From: Elusimicrobiota bacterium
GTDB taxonomy: Bacteria; Elusimicrobiota; UBA8919
Reading direction: 5' to 3'
Assembly: GCA_028718185.1 (NCBI GenBank)
Contig: JAQUMH010000002.1
Span: 192,088-256,087, forward strand
Length of the DNA: 64,000 nt
Positions within the stretch are counted from its first letter, which is position 1. Each line of letters starts with the position of its first letter. The notes under the pieces were generated by a model. It was not told the origin of the DNA. It did not search any database and worked only from the letters and a program-made list of their open reading frames with translations. A program made the translations under genes and the position numbers. Below, piece after piece: positions 8,590-16,710 of the stretch.

Positions 8590-10119
8590 TCATATATTCC
8601 TATCTAATGAGCGATATTGGATTGCTTCAGCTATTTGCTGGGTTTCTATTGTTTCGGAACCGGTTAAATCAGCGATAGTTCTTGCAACTTTCAGGATTCT
8701 ATCATGTGCACGGGCAGAGAAACCAAGTTTATCCATTGCATGCTTCAGGAGTTTTTTGCTGTCTGCGCTAATTTCGCAATATGTCTTGATGTGTTTTGAT
8801 TCCATATGTGCATTACTATAAATGTTCTTCTCTTCTTTAAATCTTTTCTTCTGAATATCCCTTGCCTTTATAATCCTTTTTCTTATATCTACCGACGAAT
8901 CTACAACCGTCGTATCAGAAAGTTCCTCAAACCTTACAGCAGGTACTTCTATATGCAAGTCAATCCTATCTAATAAAGGTCCGGATATTTTAGAAACATA
9001 TTTTTGTATAACAAACGGGGTACAGGTACACTCTTTGGTCGGATGACCGTAATACCCGCAAGGACAAGGATTCATAGCGGCAACGAGCATAAATCTCGCG
9101 GGGTACGATAGCGATGCCTGTGCTCGTGAAACAGTAACAACACCGTCTTCAAGCGGTTGTCTTAAAACTTCTAGAACGTTTCTATGAAACTCCGGTAGTT
9201 CATCTAAAAATAAAATACCGTTATGTGAAAGAGAGACTTCGCCCGGGCGAGGGAATGAACCTCCGCCAATCAATGCTACATCTGAAATTGTATGATGTGG
9301 TGAACGAAAAGGACGAATTGCTATCAATGAAGTGTTTTTAGAAACAAGTCCTGTTATTGAATGAATTTTGGTGGTTTCAATTGCTTCTTCAAAAGACATC
9401 GGAGGTAAAATTGTCGGAATTCTTTTTGCAAGCATTGTCTTACCGCTTCCGGGAGAACCAATCAAAAGTATATTATGAGCGCCTGCACAGGCAATTTCAA
9501 TCGCTCTTTTGACAAAAGCCTGAGCTTTTACGTCTTTAAAATCAACGTCACAATGTGAAGATGCAGAAAAAAGTTTAATTAAATCAATTTTATAAGAAAC
9601 AGGCGGTGTTGAAGACGAAATTATTTCTAATGCTTCCTTTAAATTTTCGGCAGGATAAACGTTGAAATCGTTAACAATCGCTGCTTCATTTTTATTTGCT
9701 TCAGGCAGAATCAAACCGTCATATTTTTCTTCTTTAAGTTTTATCGCTATCGGAAGAACACCATTGACTCTCCTGATTGAACCGTTCAATGAAAGTTCCC
9801 CGATAAGCGAATATTTTTTATCATTAACAATGGTTATCTGTTTTGTTGCAACAAGTATCCCGACTGCTATAGGTAAATCAAAAATTGCACCCTCTTTTTT
9901 TATTCCGGCAGGCGCAAGATTAACTGTAACTTTTTTTGTTGGAAAATCAAAACCGGAATTCTTTATTGCAGAAATCACCCGGTCTCTTGACTCTTTTACG
10001 GTAGTATCAGGTAACCCGACAATAGAAAAGGTAGGAAAACCGCTCGATATATCTACTTCAACCGTAACAATATAGCCATTTATACCATAAACAGATGCCG
10101 AATTAACCTGAGAAAGCAT
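8590..10119 (-). CDS. comM: ComM/YifB-family Mg-chelatase-like AAA+ ATPase
   Basis: ComM is a hexameric helicase that drives branch migration during uptake recombination in natural transformation. The N-terminal half (1-185) is the LonC/S5-like domain ([32 protein letters not shown]). The AAA+ core follows with Walker A GSPGSGKT (about 221-228), Walker [11 protein letters not shown], a cysteine cluster [15 protein letters not shown] and [15 protein letters not shown]. It ends with the Mg-chelatase C-terminal helices. The ATG at 10119 (MLSQV) is preferred because AAGGAG lies 8 nt upstream; a GTG at 10128 overlaps that site. It lies in the common rnhB-yraN-comM neighbourhood. Its 3' half is duplicated at 1952-2818. 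Confidence 0.95.
   Translation of the reverse strand: MLSQVNSASVYGINGYIVTVEVDISSGFPTFSIVGLPDTTVKESRDRVISAIKNSGFDFPTKKVTVNLAPAGIKKEGAIFDLPIAVGILVATKQITIVNDKKYSLIGELSLNGSIRRVNGVLPIAIKLKEEKYDGLILPEANKNEAAIVNDFNVYPAENLKEALEIISSSTPPVSYKIDLIKLFSASSHCDVDFKDVKAQAFVKRAIEIACAGAHNILLIGSPGSGKTMLAKRIPTILPPMSFEEAIETTKIHSITGLVSKNTSLIAIRPFRSPHHTISDVALIGGGSFPRPGEVSLSHNGILFLDELPEFHRNVLEVLRQPLEDGVVTVSRAQASLSYPARFMLVAAMNPCPCGYYGHPTKECTCTPFVIQKYVSKISGPLLDRIDLHIEVPAVRFEELSDTTVVDSSVDIRKRIIKARDIQKKRFKEEKNIYSNAHMESKHIKTYCEISADSKKLLKHAMDKLGFSARAHDRILKVARTIADLTGSETIETQQIAEAIQYRSLDRNI
8593..9456 (-). repeat. Direct repeat copy 2 (inside intact comM)
   Basis: It is the partner of 1955-2818. RecA-type recombination between the two copies would delete 6,638 bp carrying the envelope module and leave one comM. 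Confidence 0.92.
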
Positions 10120-10136
10120 GATTTTCACTCCTTTTT

Positions 10137-10162
10137 GAGATTGTTAAAAATTTAACAATCTC
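10137..10162. promoter_or_regulatory. Perfect 12-bp-arm palindrome next to the comM ribosome site
   Basis: Arms GAGATTGTTAAA and TTTAACAATCTC are separated by AA. The palindrome abuts the AAGGAG of comM on the minus strand. It could be a repressor operator or an RNA hairpin that affects translation start. Confidence 0.6.
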
Positions 10163-10301
10163 TGATTACACCGATTAAAGACAAAATTACACAGATTAGA
10201 TTCAGATACTAGTCTATGTAATTGTTTTTCACAATTACTGCCCCGATGTTGCTTCGGGGTGAATGTAATCAAGGCCGTTGATGACTTTTTCAACGAGCTT
10301 A
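10163..10301. other. Intergenic spacer with a GC-rich hairpin
   Basis: It holds a short hairpin (CCCCGA at 10241-10246 pairing with TCGGGG at 10254-10259) and repeat-like AT sequence. There is no U tract after the hairpin on the minus strand, so it is not a typical intrinsic terminator. No gene is seen. Confidence 0.4.
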
Positions 10302-11696
10302 CTACAGATTTTCTTCTATAATTTCTTTTAATTCAGCAAGTGTTGGTAACTTGTAAATATCTCTTATGAAAATTCCACGGCGGGTATGTTTTCTCCATGA
10401 TAAATATGCTACTTTATCAGATGAAGATAATTTAGGGAATGAAGAAGAAAAATAATTAGAACTAACAAGTATGTCCATTTTTTTATTTTTAATGTTTATA
10501 CTATAAATCCCTTTATTTTCAAAAATATCTCTGATTTCAGCATCTTTATTGCGAGACTTTCCTTTTAAAGAACCTAGAAAAACAATTGATTCACCATTAC
10601 TTGTAAATGAAGGATATTTGTTATAGAATTTATCAGATACAATTTCCTGTAGTTTTTTATCGCCGATAGTTATAATATAAATACCGCAAAAATCTAAAGA
10701 ATCTATTCTACCATCTTTATTAGTATCACGACGCCGTGAAAGATAAACAATATTTTTGTTATCAAATGAAAAATCAGGGAAAGAATTATTATACTTATCT
10801 CCGGTAAGCCGGGTTGTTGTCCTTTTCTTAATATCAGTTATATATATTGCAGACGAATCTTTAAAATCAATTTTGCCGTCTTTATTAGTATCCTCCCGCC
10901 ATGAAGAATATACAACATATTGTCCGTTACTGGATATGCAAGGCGAAGTGTTCTCATACATATCAGAAATTAATCCGCTGATTACTTTTGTTTTAATATC
11001 AACGGAATAAATACCGGAATTACCTCCGATACCGCGCCAACTGCAAAAATAAACTGATTTATTATCAGGCAAAAAAGCAGGTTTTTTATTAAAAGTTTCA
11101 TCGGTTATTAAAAATTGCTCCTCACCCGTTTCCAAACTATAAATATATATACCGGCAGAATCCTTATTGTCAATTTTGCCATCACCATTTGTATCGCGCC
11201 TTCGGGACAGGTAGGTTATATATTTGCCATCAGGAGAAAAAGAGCAGTCAGAATTAGCATATTTATCTTCAACTATCAGTTTCTCGTTTTTACCATCAGA
11301 ATCTATTATGTAAATACCACCATTGTCAAGATTGTTTATAAGACCATCGTTATTAGTATCACGTCTTATGGATACAAAAACTATCTTTTTACCATCTGAC
11401 GAGAAATTTAAAAATGTATTATAGTACCGGTCAGACGATACTTTTTTAAAATTTGTAATTTCAGCAATATTCTTTACAACCTCTTCGTTCGGATTAAATT
11501 TAATACACTTAAGTAAATTTTCCTTTGTTTTAATCAAATCGTTCTTCTGAAAATATGCTTTTGCCAGATAAAACCGGAATTGTGCATTTTCCGGTTTATC
11601 GGAAACCATTGTTGAAAACAACCTGATTGCCTCATCAGCCTTACCGGTTTTTAAAAGAATTTTTCCTTTTTCCAATATTGACTTAAAAAATATCAT
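10302..11696 (-). CDS. TPR + TolB-like beta-propeller with calcium-type loops
   Basis: Residues 1-80 form TPR-like helices (GKADEAIRLFSTMVSDKPENA). From about 90 to 440 there are roughly six blades, each with F(S)xDGKxIxFxS and a GIYxxD strand as in TolB/WD40-like propellers. Four blades carry an inserted DxNxDGxIxxxD loop (about residues 113-124, 168-179, 269-280 and 324-335), the spacing of EF-hand/dockerin calcium ligands. Two blades lack it. There is no signal peptide, so it is probably cytoplasmic. It lies between yraN and comM on one transcript. The function is unknown; the fold assignment is fairly safe. Confidence 0.75.
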   Translation of the reverse strand: MIFFKSILEKGKILLKTGKADEAIRLFSTMVSDKPENAQFRFYLAKAYFQKNDLIKTKENLLKCIKFNPNEEVVKNIAEITNFKKVSSDRYYNTFLNFSSDGKKIVFVSIRRDTNNDGLINNLDNGGIYIIDSDGKNEKLIVEDKYANSDCSFSPDGKYITYLSRRRDTNGDGKIDNKDSAGIYIYSLETGEEQFLITDETFNKKPAFLPDNKSVYFCSWRGIGGNSGIYSVDIKTKVISGLISDMYENTSPCISSNGQYVVYSSWREDTNKDGKIDFKDSSAIYITDIKKRTTTRLTGDKYNNSFPDFSFDNKNIVYLSRRRDTNKDGRIDSLDFCGIYIITIGDKKLQEIVSDKFYNKYPSFTSNGESIVFLGSLKGKSRNKDAEIRDIFENKGIYSINIKNKKMDILVSSNYFSSSFPKLSSSDKVAYLSWRKHTRRGIFIRDIYKLPTLAELKEIIEENL

Positions 11697-11706
11697 AATT
11701 TACTTC

Positions 11707-12066
11707 TCACACAGTATAATTAGAAGGTGCAAAAACATTTTTTATATGTTCGACTTTACCGTTAAAAATTGAAATGATATCAAAACGGTAGTTTGTGTTC
11801 AGTGCATTTTTCTTTATGAAAATAAGAGCAGCACGGGTTAAGTGTTTTTGTTTATAAAAATTTACGGAAAGTTGCGGCACACCATATGTATCGCTATTTC
11901 TTGTTTTTACTTCTACAAAAACTATTGTATTTTTATCTTCAGCAATGAGGTCTATTTCCCCATATTTAGTTCTAAAATTCTCTTTGATAATTTTATAGCC
12001 GGATTCTTTAAGAAAATTTTTAGCAAGTCCTTCCCCTAGTTTCCCAAGTTCAGCGGACTGAGTCAT
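11707..12066 (-). CDS. yraN: YraN family (UPF0102) endonuclease-like protein
   Basis: This 119-residue protein carries the family core GEIDLIAEDKNTIVFVEVKTR, a PD-(D/E)xK-like nuclease fold with E, D and ExK positions, preceded by LGKLGEGLAKNFLKE. The biochemical role is not established; the gene usually sits next to rnhB and comM/dprA, as here. It overlaps the end of rnhB by 17 nt, so translation is probably coupled. The length matches the family. Confidence 0.92.
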   Translation of the reverse strand: MTQSAELGKLGEGLAKNFLKESGYKIIKENFRTKYGEIDLIAEDKNTIVFVEVKTRNSDTYGVPQLSVNFYKQKHLTRAALIFIKKNALNTNYRFDIISIFNGKVEHIKNVFAPSNYTV

Positions 12067-12658
12067 AAATTCTCACCGGTTCAAAAGTTCTCCTGTGAAT
12101 CTCACAAGGTCCATATTTTTTAATAGCGTCCATATGCAGCTTTGTCCCGTATCCTTTGTGTTTCGCGAAACCGTAATTTCGGAATTTTTTATCGAATTCT
12201 TCCATTATTAAATCACGGGTTATCTTTGCTATAATTGATGCCGCGGCAATTGATGCGCTTTTTGAATCACCTTTAACAATTGTTTTCTGATTGATTTTTA
12301 TATTTATAGGCTGGTTACCGTCTATCAGAACCAAATCAGGAGGAACACTTAATTTTTCAACTGCAAGCTTCATTGAAAGTTTAGTCGCTTCCAGTATATT
12401 TATTCGATCAATCGTAAAATTATCAACTATACCGACTTGATACTCAATGAGATTATTAATTATTTCCTTATAAACGGCAAGACGTACCCGGGGAGAAAGT
12501 TTTTTCGAATCGTTCAGGTTTTTTATAAGTATATCTTTTTTCAGTATCACCGCTGCTGAAACAACAGGACCTGCGAGAGGACCCCGCCCTGCTTCATCAA
12601 TACCTGCTATTAAACCATTTTTATAAAATTCTCTGTCAAAGCAAAACAAATTTTCCAT
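12050..12658 (-). CDS. rnhB: Ribonuclease HII
   Basis: The enzyme cuts RNA in RNA-DNA hybrids and single ribonucleotides in DNA. The signature GIDEAGRGPLAGPVV (about residues 18-32) supplies the catalytic Asp-Glu pair. LVLIDGNQP gives the next Asp, and SIAAASIIAKITRDLIM is the conserved helix. RHKGYGT-like KHKGYGTKLHMDAI and a C-terminal HRRTFEPV complete the family pattern. Its 202 residues are the usual length. It follows rplS by 11 nt in the ribosomal operon. Confidence 0.96.
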   Translation of the reverse strand: MENLFCFDREFYKNGLIAGIDEAGRGPLAGPVVSAAVILKKDILIKNLNDSKKLSPRVRLAVYKEIINNLIEYQVGIVDNFTIDRINILEATKLSMKLAVEKLSVPPDLVLIDGNQPINIKINQKTIVKGDSKSASIAAASIIAKITRDLIMEEFDKKFRNYGFAKHKGYGTKLHMDAIKKYGPCEIHRRTFEPVRIYDSVR

Positions 12659-12669
12659 TTAGGATAATA

Positions 12670-13068
12670 CTAATTTGTTGCCGGTTGCTGAGCCGCTGCC
12701 TTTCCTTGCGATGAATGTTCTCCATCAGAACGTTCTTCAATTCTTGCAGATTTACCTGATAGTGACCTTAAGTAATATAAACGGCTCCTTCTTACTTTTC
12801 CCTGTTTAACCAATTCTATTTTTTCAAGACGAGGCGAACTAAGCAGGAAAACCCTCTCAACGCCGATACTGAAAGAAATCTTTCTTATTGTAACCGTTTT
12901 ATTAAGACCGGAACCTTTTATCCTTAAAACAATACCTTCATAAATCTGGGTTCTTTCAGAATCACCTTCTATAATTTTGTAATACACTTTAACTGAATCA
13001 CCCGGCCTAAATCCAGTGGTTTCCTTTTTCATAAACTTACTTTCAACAATACCCATCAAATTTTTCAT
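12670..13068 (-). CDS. rplS: 50S ribosomal protein L19 with extended C-terminus
   Basis: L19 sits at the 30S-50S interface. The core (FRPGDSVKVYYKIIEGDSERTQ; YEGIVLRIKGSG; TIRKISFSIGVERVF; KVRRSRLYYLR) is complete by about residue 112. A tail of about 20 residues (ARIEERSDGEHSSQ onward, Ala/Gln rich) is longer than in typical L19. A good AAAGGAGAAC ribosome site precedes the ATG. It is in the rpsP-khpA-trmD-rplS operon, 34 nt after trmD. Confidence 0.97.
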   Translation of the reverse strand: MKNLMGIVESKFMKKETTGFRPGDSVKVYYKIIEGDSERTQIYEGIVLRIKGSGLNKTVTIRKISFSIGVERVFLLSSPRLEKIELVKQGKVRRSRLYYLRSLSGKSARIEERSDGEHSSQGKAAAQQPATN

Positions 13069-13101
13069 TTTGTTCTCCTTTAAAAAATATTAAAATCTAA
13101 A

Positions 13102-13806
13102 CTAATTTTGTTCCAGCAAATCCGGTCTTTTTTTGAATGTATTTTTAATTATACTCTCTTTTCGCCATTTTTCAATATTTTTATGATTGCCGGATAAAAG
13201 AACTTTCGGAACTTTTAATTCACGAAAATTATAAGGCCTTGTATATACTGCATTGGCTAATTTGTTATTCCAAAGTGAATCATTTTTTATGGAATCGCTT
13301 TTCCCTACAACATCAGGTATTAAACGAACAACAGAATCAACAACAACCATTGCAGGAATTTCTCCGCCGGTTAACACATAATCACCGACAGACAATTCCT
13401 CGTCAACAAACCTTAATAACCGCTCATCTACACCGCCATAATGCCCGCAAACAAATACTAAATGCTTATATTTTGAAAGTTCTAACGCTTTTTTCTGTGT
13501 GAAAATTTTCCCTTGCGGAGAAAGAAGAATTACTTTAAGTTTATCTTTTGCCTTATCCCTTTTCCGCATGCCGGATAAACCGGTAATTTTTTCTATCGCC
13601 TTAACGATAGGGGGAACCATCATAATCATTCCCACGCCACCGCCATACTGCTTATCATCTACCATCCTGTGATTACCTTCAGCATAATCACGGATATTGG
13701 TAATTTTTATTTTTACTATTTTTTTTTCTATTGCCTTCCTGATTATACTTTCTGAAAAAACAGATTCAAAAACAGAAGGAAAAAGTGTAAGAATATCTAT
13801 CAACAT
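13102..13806 (-). CDS. trmD: tRNA (guanine-N1)-methyltransferase TrmD
   Basis: TrmD methylates G37 of tRNAs with S-adenosylmethionine and prevents frameshifting. The trefoil-knot motif is visible: VFVCGHYGGVDERLL, then SVGDYVLTGGEIPAMVVVDSVVRLIP. The start is MLIDILTLFPSVF, typical of the family, and 234 residues is normal. The frame opens 2 nt after khpA. The C-terminal domain includes YTRPYNFRELKVPKVLLSGNH. Confidence 0.97.
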   Translation of the reverse strand: MLIDILTLFPSVFESVFSESIIRKAIEKKIVKIKITNIRDYAEGNHRMVDDKQYGGGVGMIMMVPPIVKAIEKITGLSGMRKRDKAKDKLKVILLSPQGKIFTQKKALELSKYKHLVFVCGHYGGVDERLLRFVDEELSVGDYVLTGGEIPAMVVVDSVVRLIPDVVGKSDSIKNDSLWNNKLANAVYTRPYNFRELKVPKVLLSGNHKNIEKWRKESIIKNTFKKRPDLLEQN

Positions 13807-13808
13807 TA

Positions 13809-14039
13809 TTATTCTTCAATCTCAACCCTGCATTTTTCACCTTTTTTTGTAGCAGAAGCAGAAACTATTTGTCTAATTGCTTTTATTATCCTGCCTTCCT
13901 TACCGATAATCCTTCCCTTATCCGAATCGTCAACTTTTACCTTAATAATTTTCCCGCCATCAGAAGTGTTAATTGACACACTAACACCTGATGCTTTATC
14001 TACAAGCGATTTAACAATATATTCAACAAGCTCTTTCAT
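13809..14039 (-). CDS. khpA: KH-domain RNA-binding protein KhpA
   Basis: This 76-residue single-KH protein has the GxxG loop within DDSDKGRIIGKEGRIIKAIRQIV. KhpA-type proteins (formerly YlqC) bind RNA and often act with a KhpB/Jag partner. The position between rpsP and trmD is the standard one. In most genomes rimM follows khpA; here trmD follows after 2 nt. Confidence 0.93.
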   Translation of the reverse strand: MKELVEYIVKSLVDKASGVSVSINTSDGGKIIKVKVDDSDKGRIIGKEGRIIKAIRQIVSASATKKGEKCRVEIEE

Positions 14040-14107
14040 AATTTATTCCCATTATCCCCAGATTTTTAAATTAACTATCCCATAACAAATTCCGGAAAGT
14101 TATTTAA

Positions 14108-14374
14108 TCATGCACTTTTTTCAACCAAAACCTGACTTGCTTCCGGCAACTTTTTTATCAGCCCTTTTACCGTACTGGAAACAATAGCTCCCATTTTTAT
14201 CCAGTGGTTTATCCTCTCAATATTTAAGAACATATTTTTTTTATCCCGGGGATTAAAACAACCCACTTCCTCAATAGCAGTACCACCACTTCTTTTCTTA
14301 GAAGCAATCACTATAACCCTGTAAATAGGATTTAGCGATTTGCCAATTCTCTTTAATTTAATTGCCACAGCCAT
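14108..14374 (-). CDS. rpsP: 30S ribosomal protein S16
   Basis: S16 is an early 30S assembly protein. The start MAVAIKLKRIGKSLNPIYRV is typical. GCFNPRDKKN and INHWIKMGAIVSSTVKGLI follow, as in the family. I place the start at 14374 because GAGGAGGG lies 5 nt upstream; a possible ATG at 14389 overlaps that ribosome site and would add five residues. At 88 residues the length is normal. It heads the ribosomal part of the operon below rpe. Confidence 0.96.
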   Translation of the reverse strand: MAVAIKLKRIGKSLNPIYRVIVIASKKRSGGTAIEEVGCFNPRDKKNMFLNIERINHWIKMGAIVSSTVKGLIKKLPEASQVLVEKSA

Positions 14375-14394
14375 CTTTACCCTCCTCATTAAAG

Positions 14395-15060
14395 TTAAAA
14401 AACATTTGCAACTTTGTTCATTTTTTTTATACTGTTTTTTATCCCGTATTCAGATTTAAAAACTGAATTGCCTGCTACAACAATATCAACACCTGCTTTT
14501 ACAACATCTCCTATTGTACTAAAATTTATCCCACCGTCAACCTCTATTTTGTATTTTCTCCTGCCCGCAGACCGTTGTTTTTTTAATTCACTGATTTTTG
14601 GCAGTGCTTCCGGCATAAACTTTTGTCCGCCAAAACCGGGATTGACACTCATAACAAGAACTAAATCAACCTCATTAAGATACTTCTTTATTTTTGAAAC
14701 CGGCGTAGACGGGTTAATGGAAATCCCTGCTTTTAATTTATGTTTTTTTATTTTTCTAATAATTTCCAGCGGTTTTTTTGCAGCCTCAATATGAAATGTA
14801 ATCCAATCACTTCCTGCATTTGCAAACAGTTCAATATAATTTTCCGGATTTGATATCATTAAATGCGTATCTAAAATCATATCTGTGCTTTTTCTTAACG
14901 ATTCTACAACAACCGGACCTATTGTTATATTCGGGACAAAATGACCGTCCATAACATCTACATGCAGAATTTTTATACCTGCATTCTCACATTTCTTTAT
15001 ATCCGCTTTTAAATCCGAGAAATCTGCCGATAATAGAGATGGTGCAATAGCTACTCTCAT
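14395..15060 (-). CDS. rpe: Ribulose-phosphate 3-epimerase
   Basis: The enzyme interconverts ribulose 5-phosphate and xylulose 5-phosphate in the pentose phosphate pathway. The TIM-barrel motifs are complete: APSLLSADFSDL, HVDVMDGHFVPNITIGP, LDTHLMISNPE, VLVMSVNPGFGGQKF and EVDGGINFSTI, including the metal-binding His and Asp residues. The start at 15060 (MRVAIAPS) is chosen for the TTGGAG site just upstream; a TTG at 15087 lies inside the end of the PASTA gene. The gene follows the PASTA protein, as in many def-fmt-rpe clusters. Confidence 0.96.
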   Translation of the reverse strand: MRVAIAPSLLSADFSDLKADIKKCENAGIKILHVDVMDGHFVPNITIGPVVVESLRKSTDMILDTHLMISNPENYIELFANAGSDWITFHIEAAKKPLEIIRKIKKHKLKAGISINPSTPVSKIKKYLNEVDLVLVMSVNPGFGGQKFMPEALPKISELKKQRSAGRRKYKIEVDGGINFSTIGDVVKAGVDIVVAGNSVFKSEYGIKNSIKKMNKVANVF

Positions 15061-15062
15061 GT

Positions 15063-15788
15063 CTACTCCAATTTTATAGCAATCCAAAATTCAACTGATT
15101 GATTTTTATTAATTGCAATCCCTTCTTCAGGTGTCTGCTTGATTATTGTATTTTCTGCAACTGATGAATCACTGATTTTATTTATACTTTTTATCGTGAT
15201 ATTATTTTGTTTAGCCCAATTTTCTGCTTCAGTAATATTTTTACCGACAAAATCCGGAATTACCAAAACTCCTTCCGGAGGTATACCTAACGAAACCACT
15301 ATATTAACAAGCCCGTTTTTTTGGATAGGAGAACGGGGTAAAGGACTTTGTGAAATTATCCTGTCTTTTTCAATGACCTCAGAATATTTTTCGTCCTGCT
15401 CTCCAAAATCCAGTCCATTCTTCCTTAAAAGCACCTGTGCAGTACGCACTGTCTGGTTTGTTAAATTCGGGACAAATATAACTTCACCGCCGGAAGAAAC
15501 TATTATATTAATTGCCCTGTTTTCTTTTATTACACTTCCGGCAGACGGTGTCTGCGAAATTATCATACCGGCAGGCATATTAACATTAAAATCTTCCCCG
15601 GTTTTTTTTAAAAATAAATTCAACGATGACAACTCATCCAACGCATCAGCTATGTTCTTGCCGATAAGGTTTGGAACTATCCTGTCTTGTTTACTATGAA
15701 TAAGAGCATTAATAAGACGATTTAACCCTACAAACCCGACGATACCTAATATAAGCAACAGTAAAATCCATTCAAGTATTTTTTTCAT
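15063..15788 (-). CDS. PASTA-domain membrane protein
   Basis: One N-terminal membrane helix (about 4-24) is followed by three PASTA domains (about 36-103, 104-171 and 172-240), each with VPNLIGK/VPNLTNQ/IPDFVGK starts and SQTPSAGS/SQSPLPRS/KQTPEEG ends. PASTA domains bind peptidoglycan or beta-lactams in PrkC-type kinases and PBPs. Here there is no kinase or transpeptidase domain. It probably sits in the cytoplasmic membrane with its PASTA domains outside. It starts directly after htpX and precedes rpe. Confidence 0.9.
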   Translation of the reverse strand: MKKILEWILLLLILGIVGFVGLNRLINALIHSKQDRIVPNLIGKNIADALDELSSLNLFLKKTGEDFNVNMPAGMIISQTPSAGSVIKENRAINIIVSSGGEVIFVPNLTNQTVRTAQVLLRKNGLDFGEQDEKYSEVIEKDRIISQSPLPRSPIQKNGLVNIVVSLGIPPEGVLVIPDFVGKNITEAENWAKQNNITIKSINKISDSSVAENTIIKQTPEEGIAINKNQSVEFWIAIKLE

Positions 15789-16658
15789 CTAATAAATGAC
15801 TTTCGGCATTTTAATTTCAGAAAGTTTTTCCAACCGTTTTACTCTTTCTTGTATCGGAGGATGGGTTGAAAATAATTTTAAAAATGAACCACCGTGCAAA
15901 GGATTAACGATAAACATGTGAGCAGTTGATGGTTCAATTTTTGACGGTATCTGTTTGGAATAACTTTCCAGTTTTTTAAGCGCTGATGCAAGAAAAAGCG
16001 GTTTCCCTGTTAATTTTGCCGCACCTTCATCTGCACCATATTCACGAGACCTGGAAATTGCAAGTTGAATCAAAAGTGCTGCGATTGGCGCTATTATAGC
16101 CATCGCTAACAAACCAATCCCGCCGCCGTTCCTGTCCCTGTCGTTTCTTGAACCGCCGCCAAAAATTGCAGCCCACTGCACCATACGGGCAAGCATTGAA
16201 ATTGCACCGGCCATTGTCGCCGCAATTGTCGCCACTAAAATATCCCTGTGCGTTATATGCGAAAGCTCGTGAGCAATAACCCCGGAGAGCTCTTCTTCAT
16301 CGAGTATCTCTAAAATCCCTTTCGTTACAGCAACTGCCGAATGTTCCGGATTTCTTCCGGTTGCAAAAGCATTCGGAGTTTCCATAGGTAAGATATATAC
16401 TTTCGGCATTGCAATATTCGCTTTCGTTATAAGTTTTCTGATTATGCTATATATTTCAGGTGCTTCTTTCTCCGATACAGGTTTAGCACGATACATTGCA
16501 AGAACAATCTTATCTGAAAACCAATACATAACAAAATTCATAACAGCAGCAAACATAAAAGCAGTCAGCATCCCGCGCTGCCCGCCAATAACGTTTCCAA
16601 TAAAAAGAAAAAGAACCATCATCGTTAACATCAATAAAAATGTTTTAAAACCATTCAT
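15789..16658 (-). CDS. htpX: Membrane zinc protease HtpX
   Basis: HtpX is an M48 endopeptidase that degrades misfolded membrane proteins. Two N-terminal membrane helices are followed by the HExxH motif in [13 protein letters not shown], and the third ligand region is [17 protein letters not shown]. Two further hydrophobic helices lie between. [19 protein letters not shown] is the family substrate-strand motif. The start at 16658 (MNGFKTF) has GAGGTGA five nt upstream. It opens an operon with its own promoter (16682-16710). Confidence 0.95.
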   Translation of the reverse strand: MNGFKTFLLMLTMMVLFLFIGNVIGGQRGMLTAFMFAAVMNFVMYWFSDKIVLAMYRAKPVSEKEAPEIYSIIRKLITKANIAMPKVYILPMETPNAFATGRNPEHSAVAVTKGILEILDEEELSGVIAHELSHITHRDILVATIAATMAGAISMLARMVQWAAIFGGGSRNDRDRNGGGIGLLAMAIIAPIAALLIQLAISRSREYGADEGAAKLTGKPLFLASALKKLESYSKQIPSKIEPSTAHMFIVNPLHGGSFLKLFSTHPPIQERVKRLEKLSEIKMPKVIY

Positions 16659-16681
16659 AAAAATCACCTCTATATTTTTTA

Positions 16682-16710
16682 ATTATACGAAAAAAACCTG
16701 ATATTGTCAA
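16682..16710 (-). promoter_or_regulatory. Consensus promoter overlapping the fmt stop codon
   Basis: TTGACA (16705-16710), a 17-bp spacer and TATAAT (16682-16687). The -35 hexamer contains the fmt stop codon. It drives htpX, PASTA, rpe, rpsP and the genes below. Confidence 0.85.

Noticed and set aside
1952-10119. Integrase or transposase behind the comM duplication
   Set aside because: No recombinase gene, terminal inverted repeats or target duplication is visible; homologous recombination is enough to explain it.
10241-10259. Hairpin downstream of the TPR-propeller gene as terminator
   Set aside because: The stem is good but no T tract follows on the minus strand.
15139-15699. 186-codon plus-strand frame opposite the PASTA gene
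   Set aside because: It is antisense to a clear PASTA protein, has no family pattern and no ribosome site.
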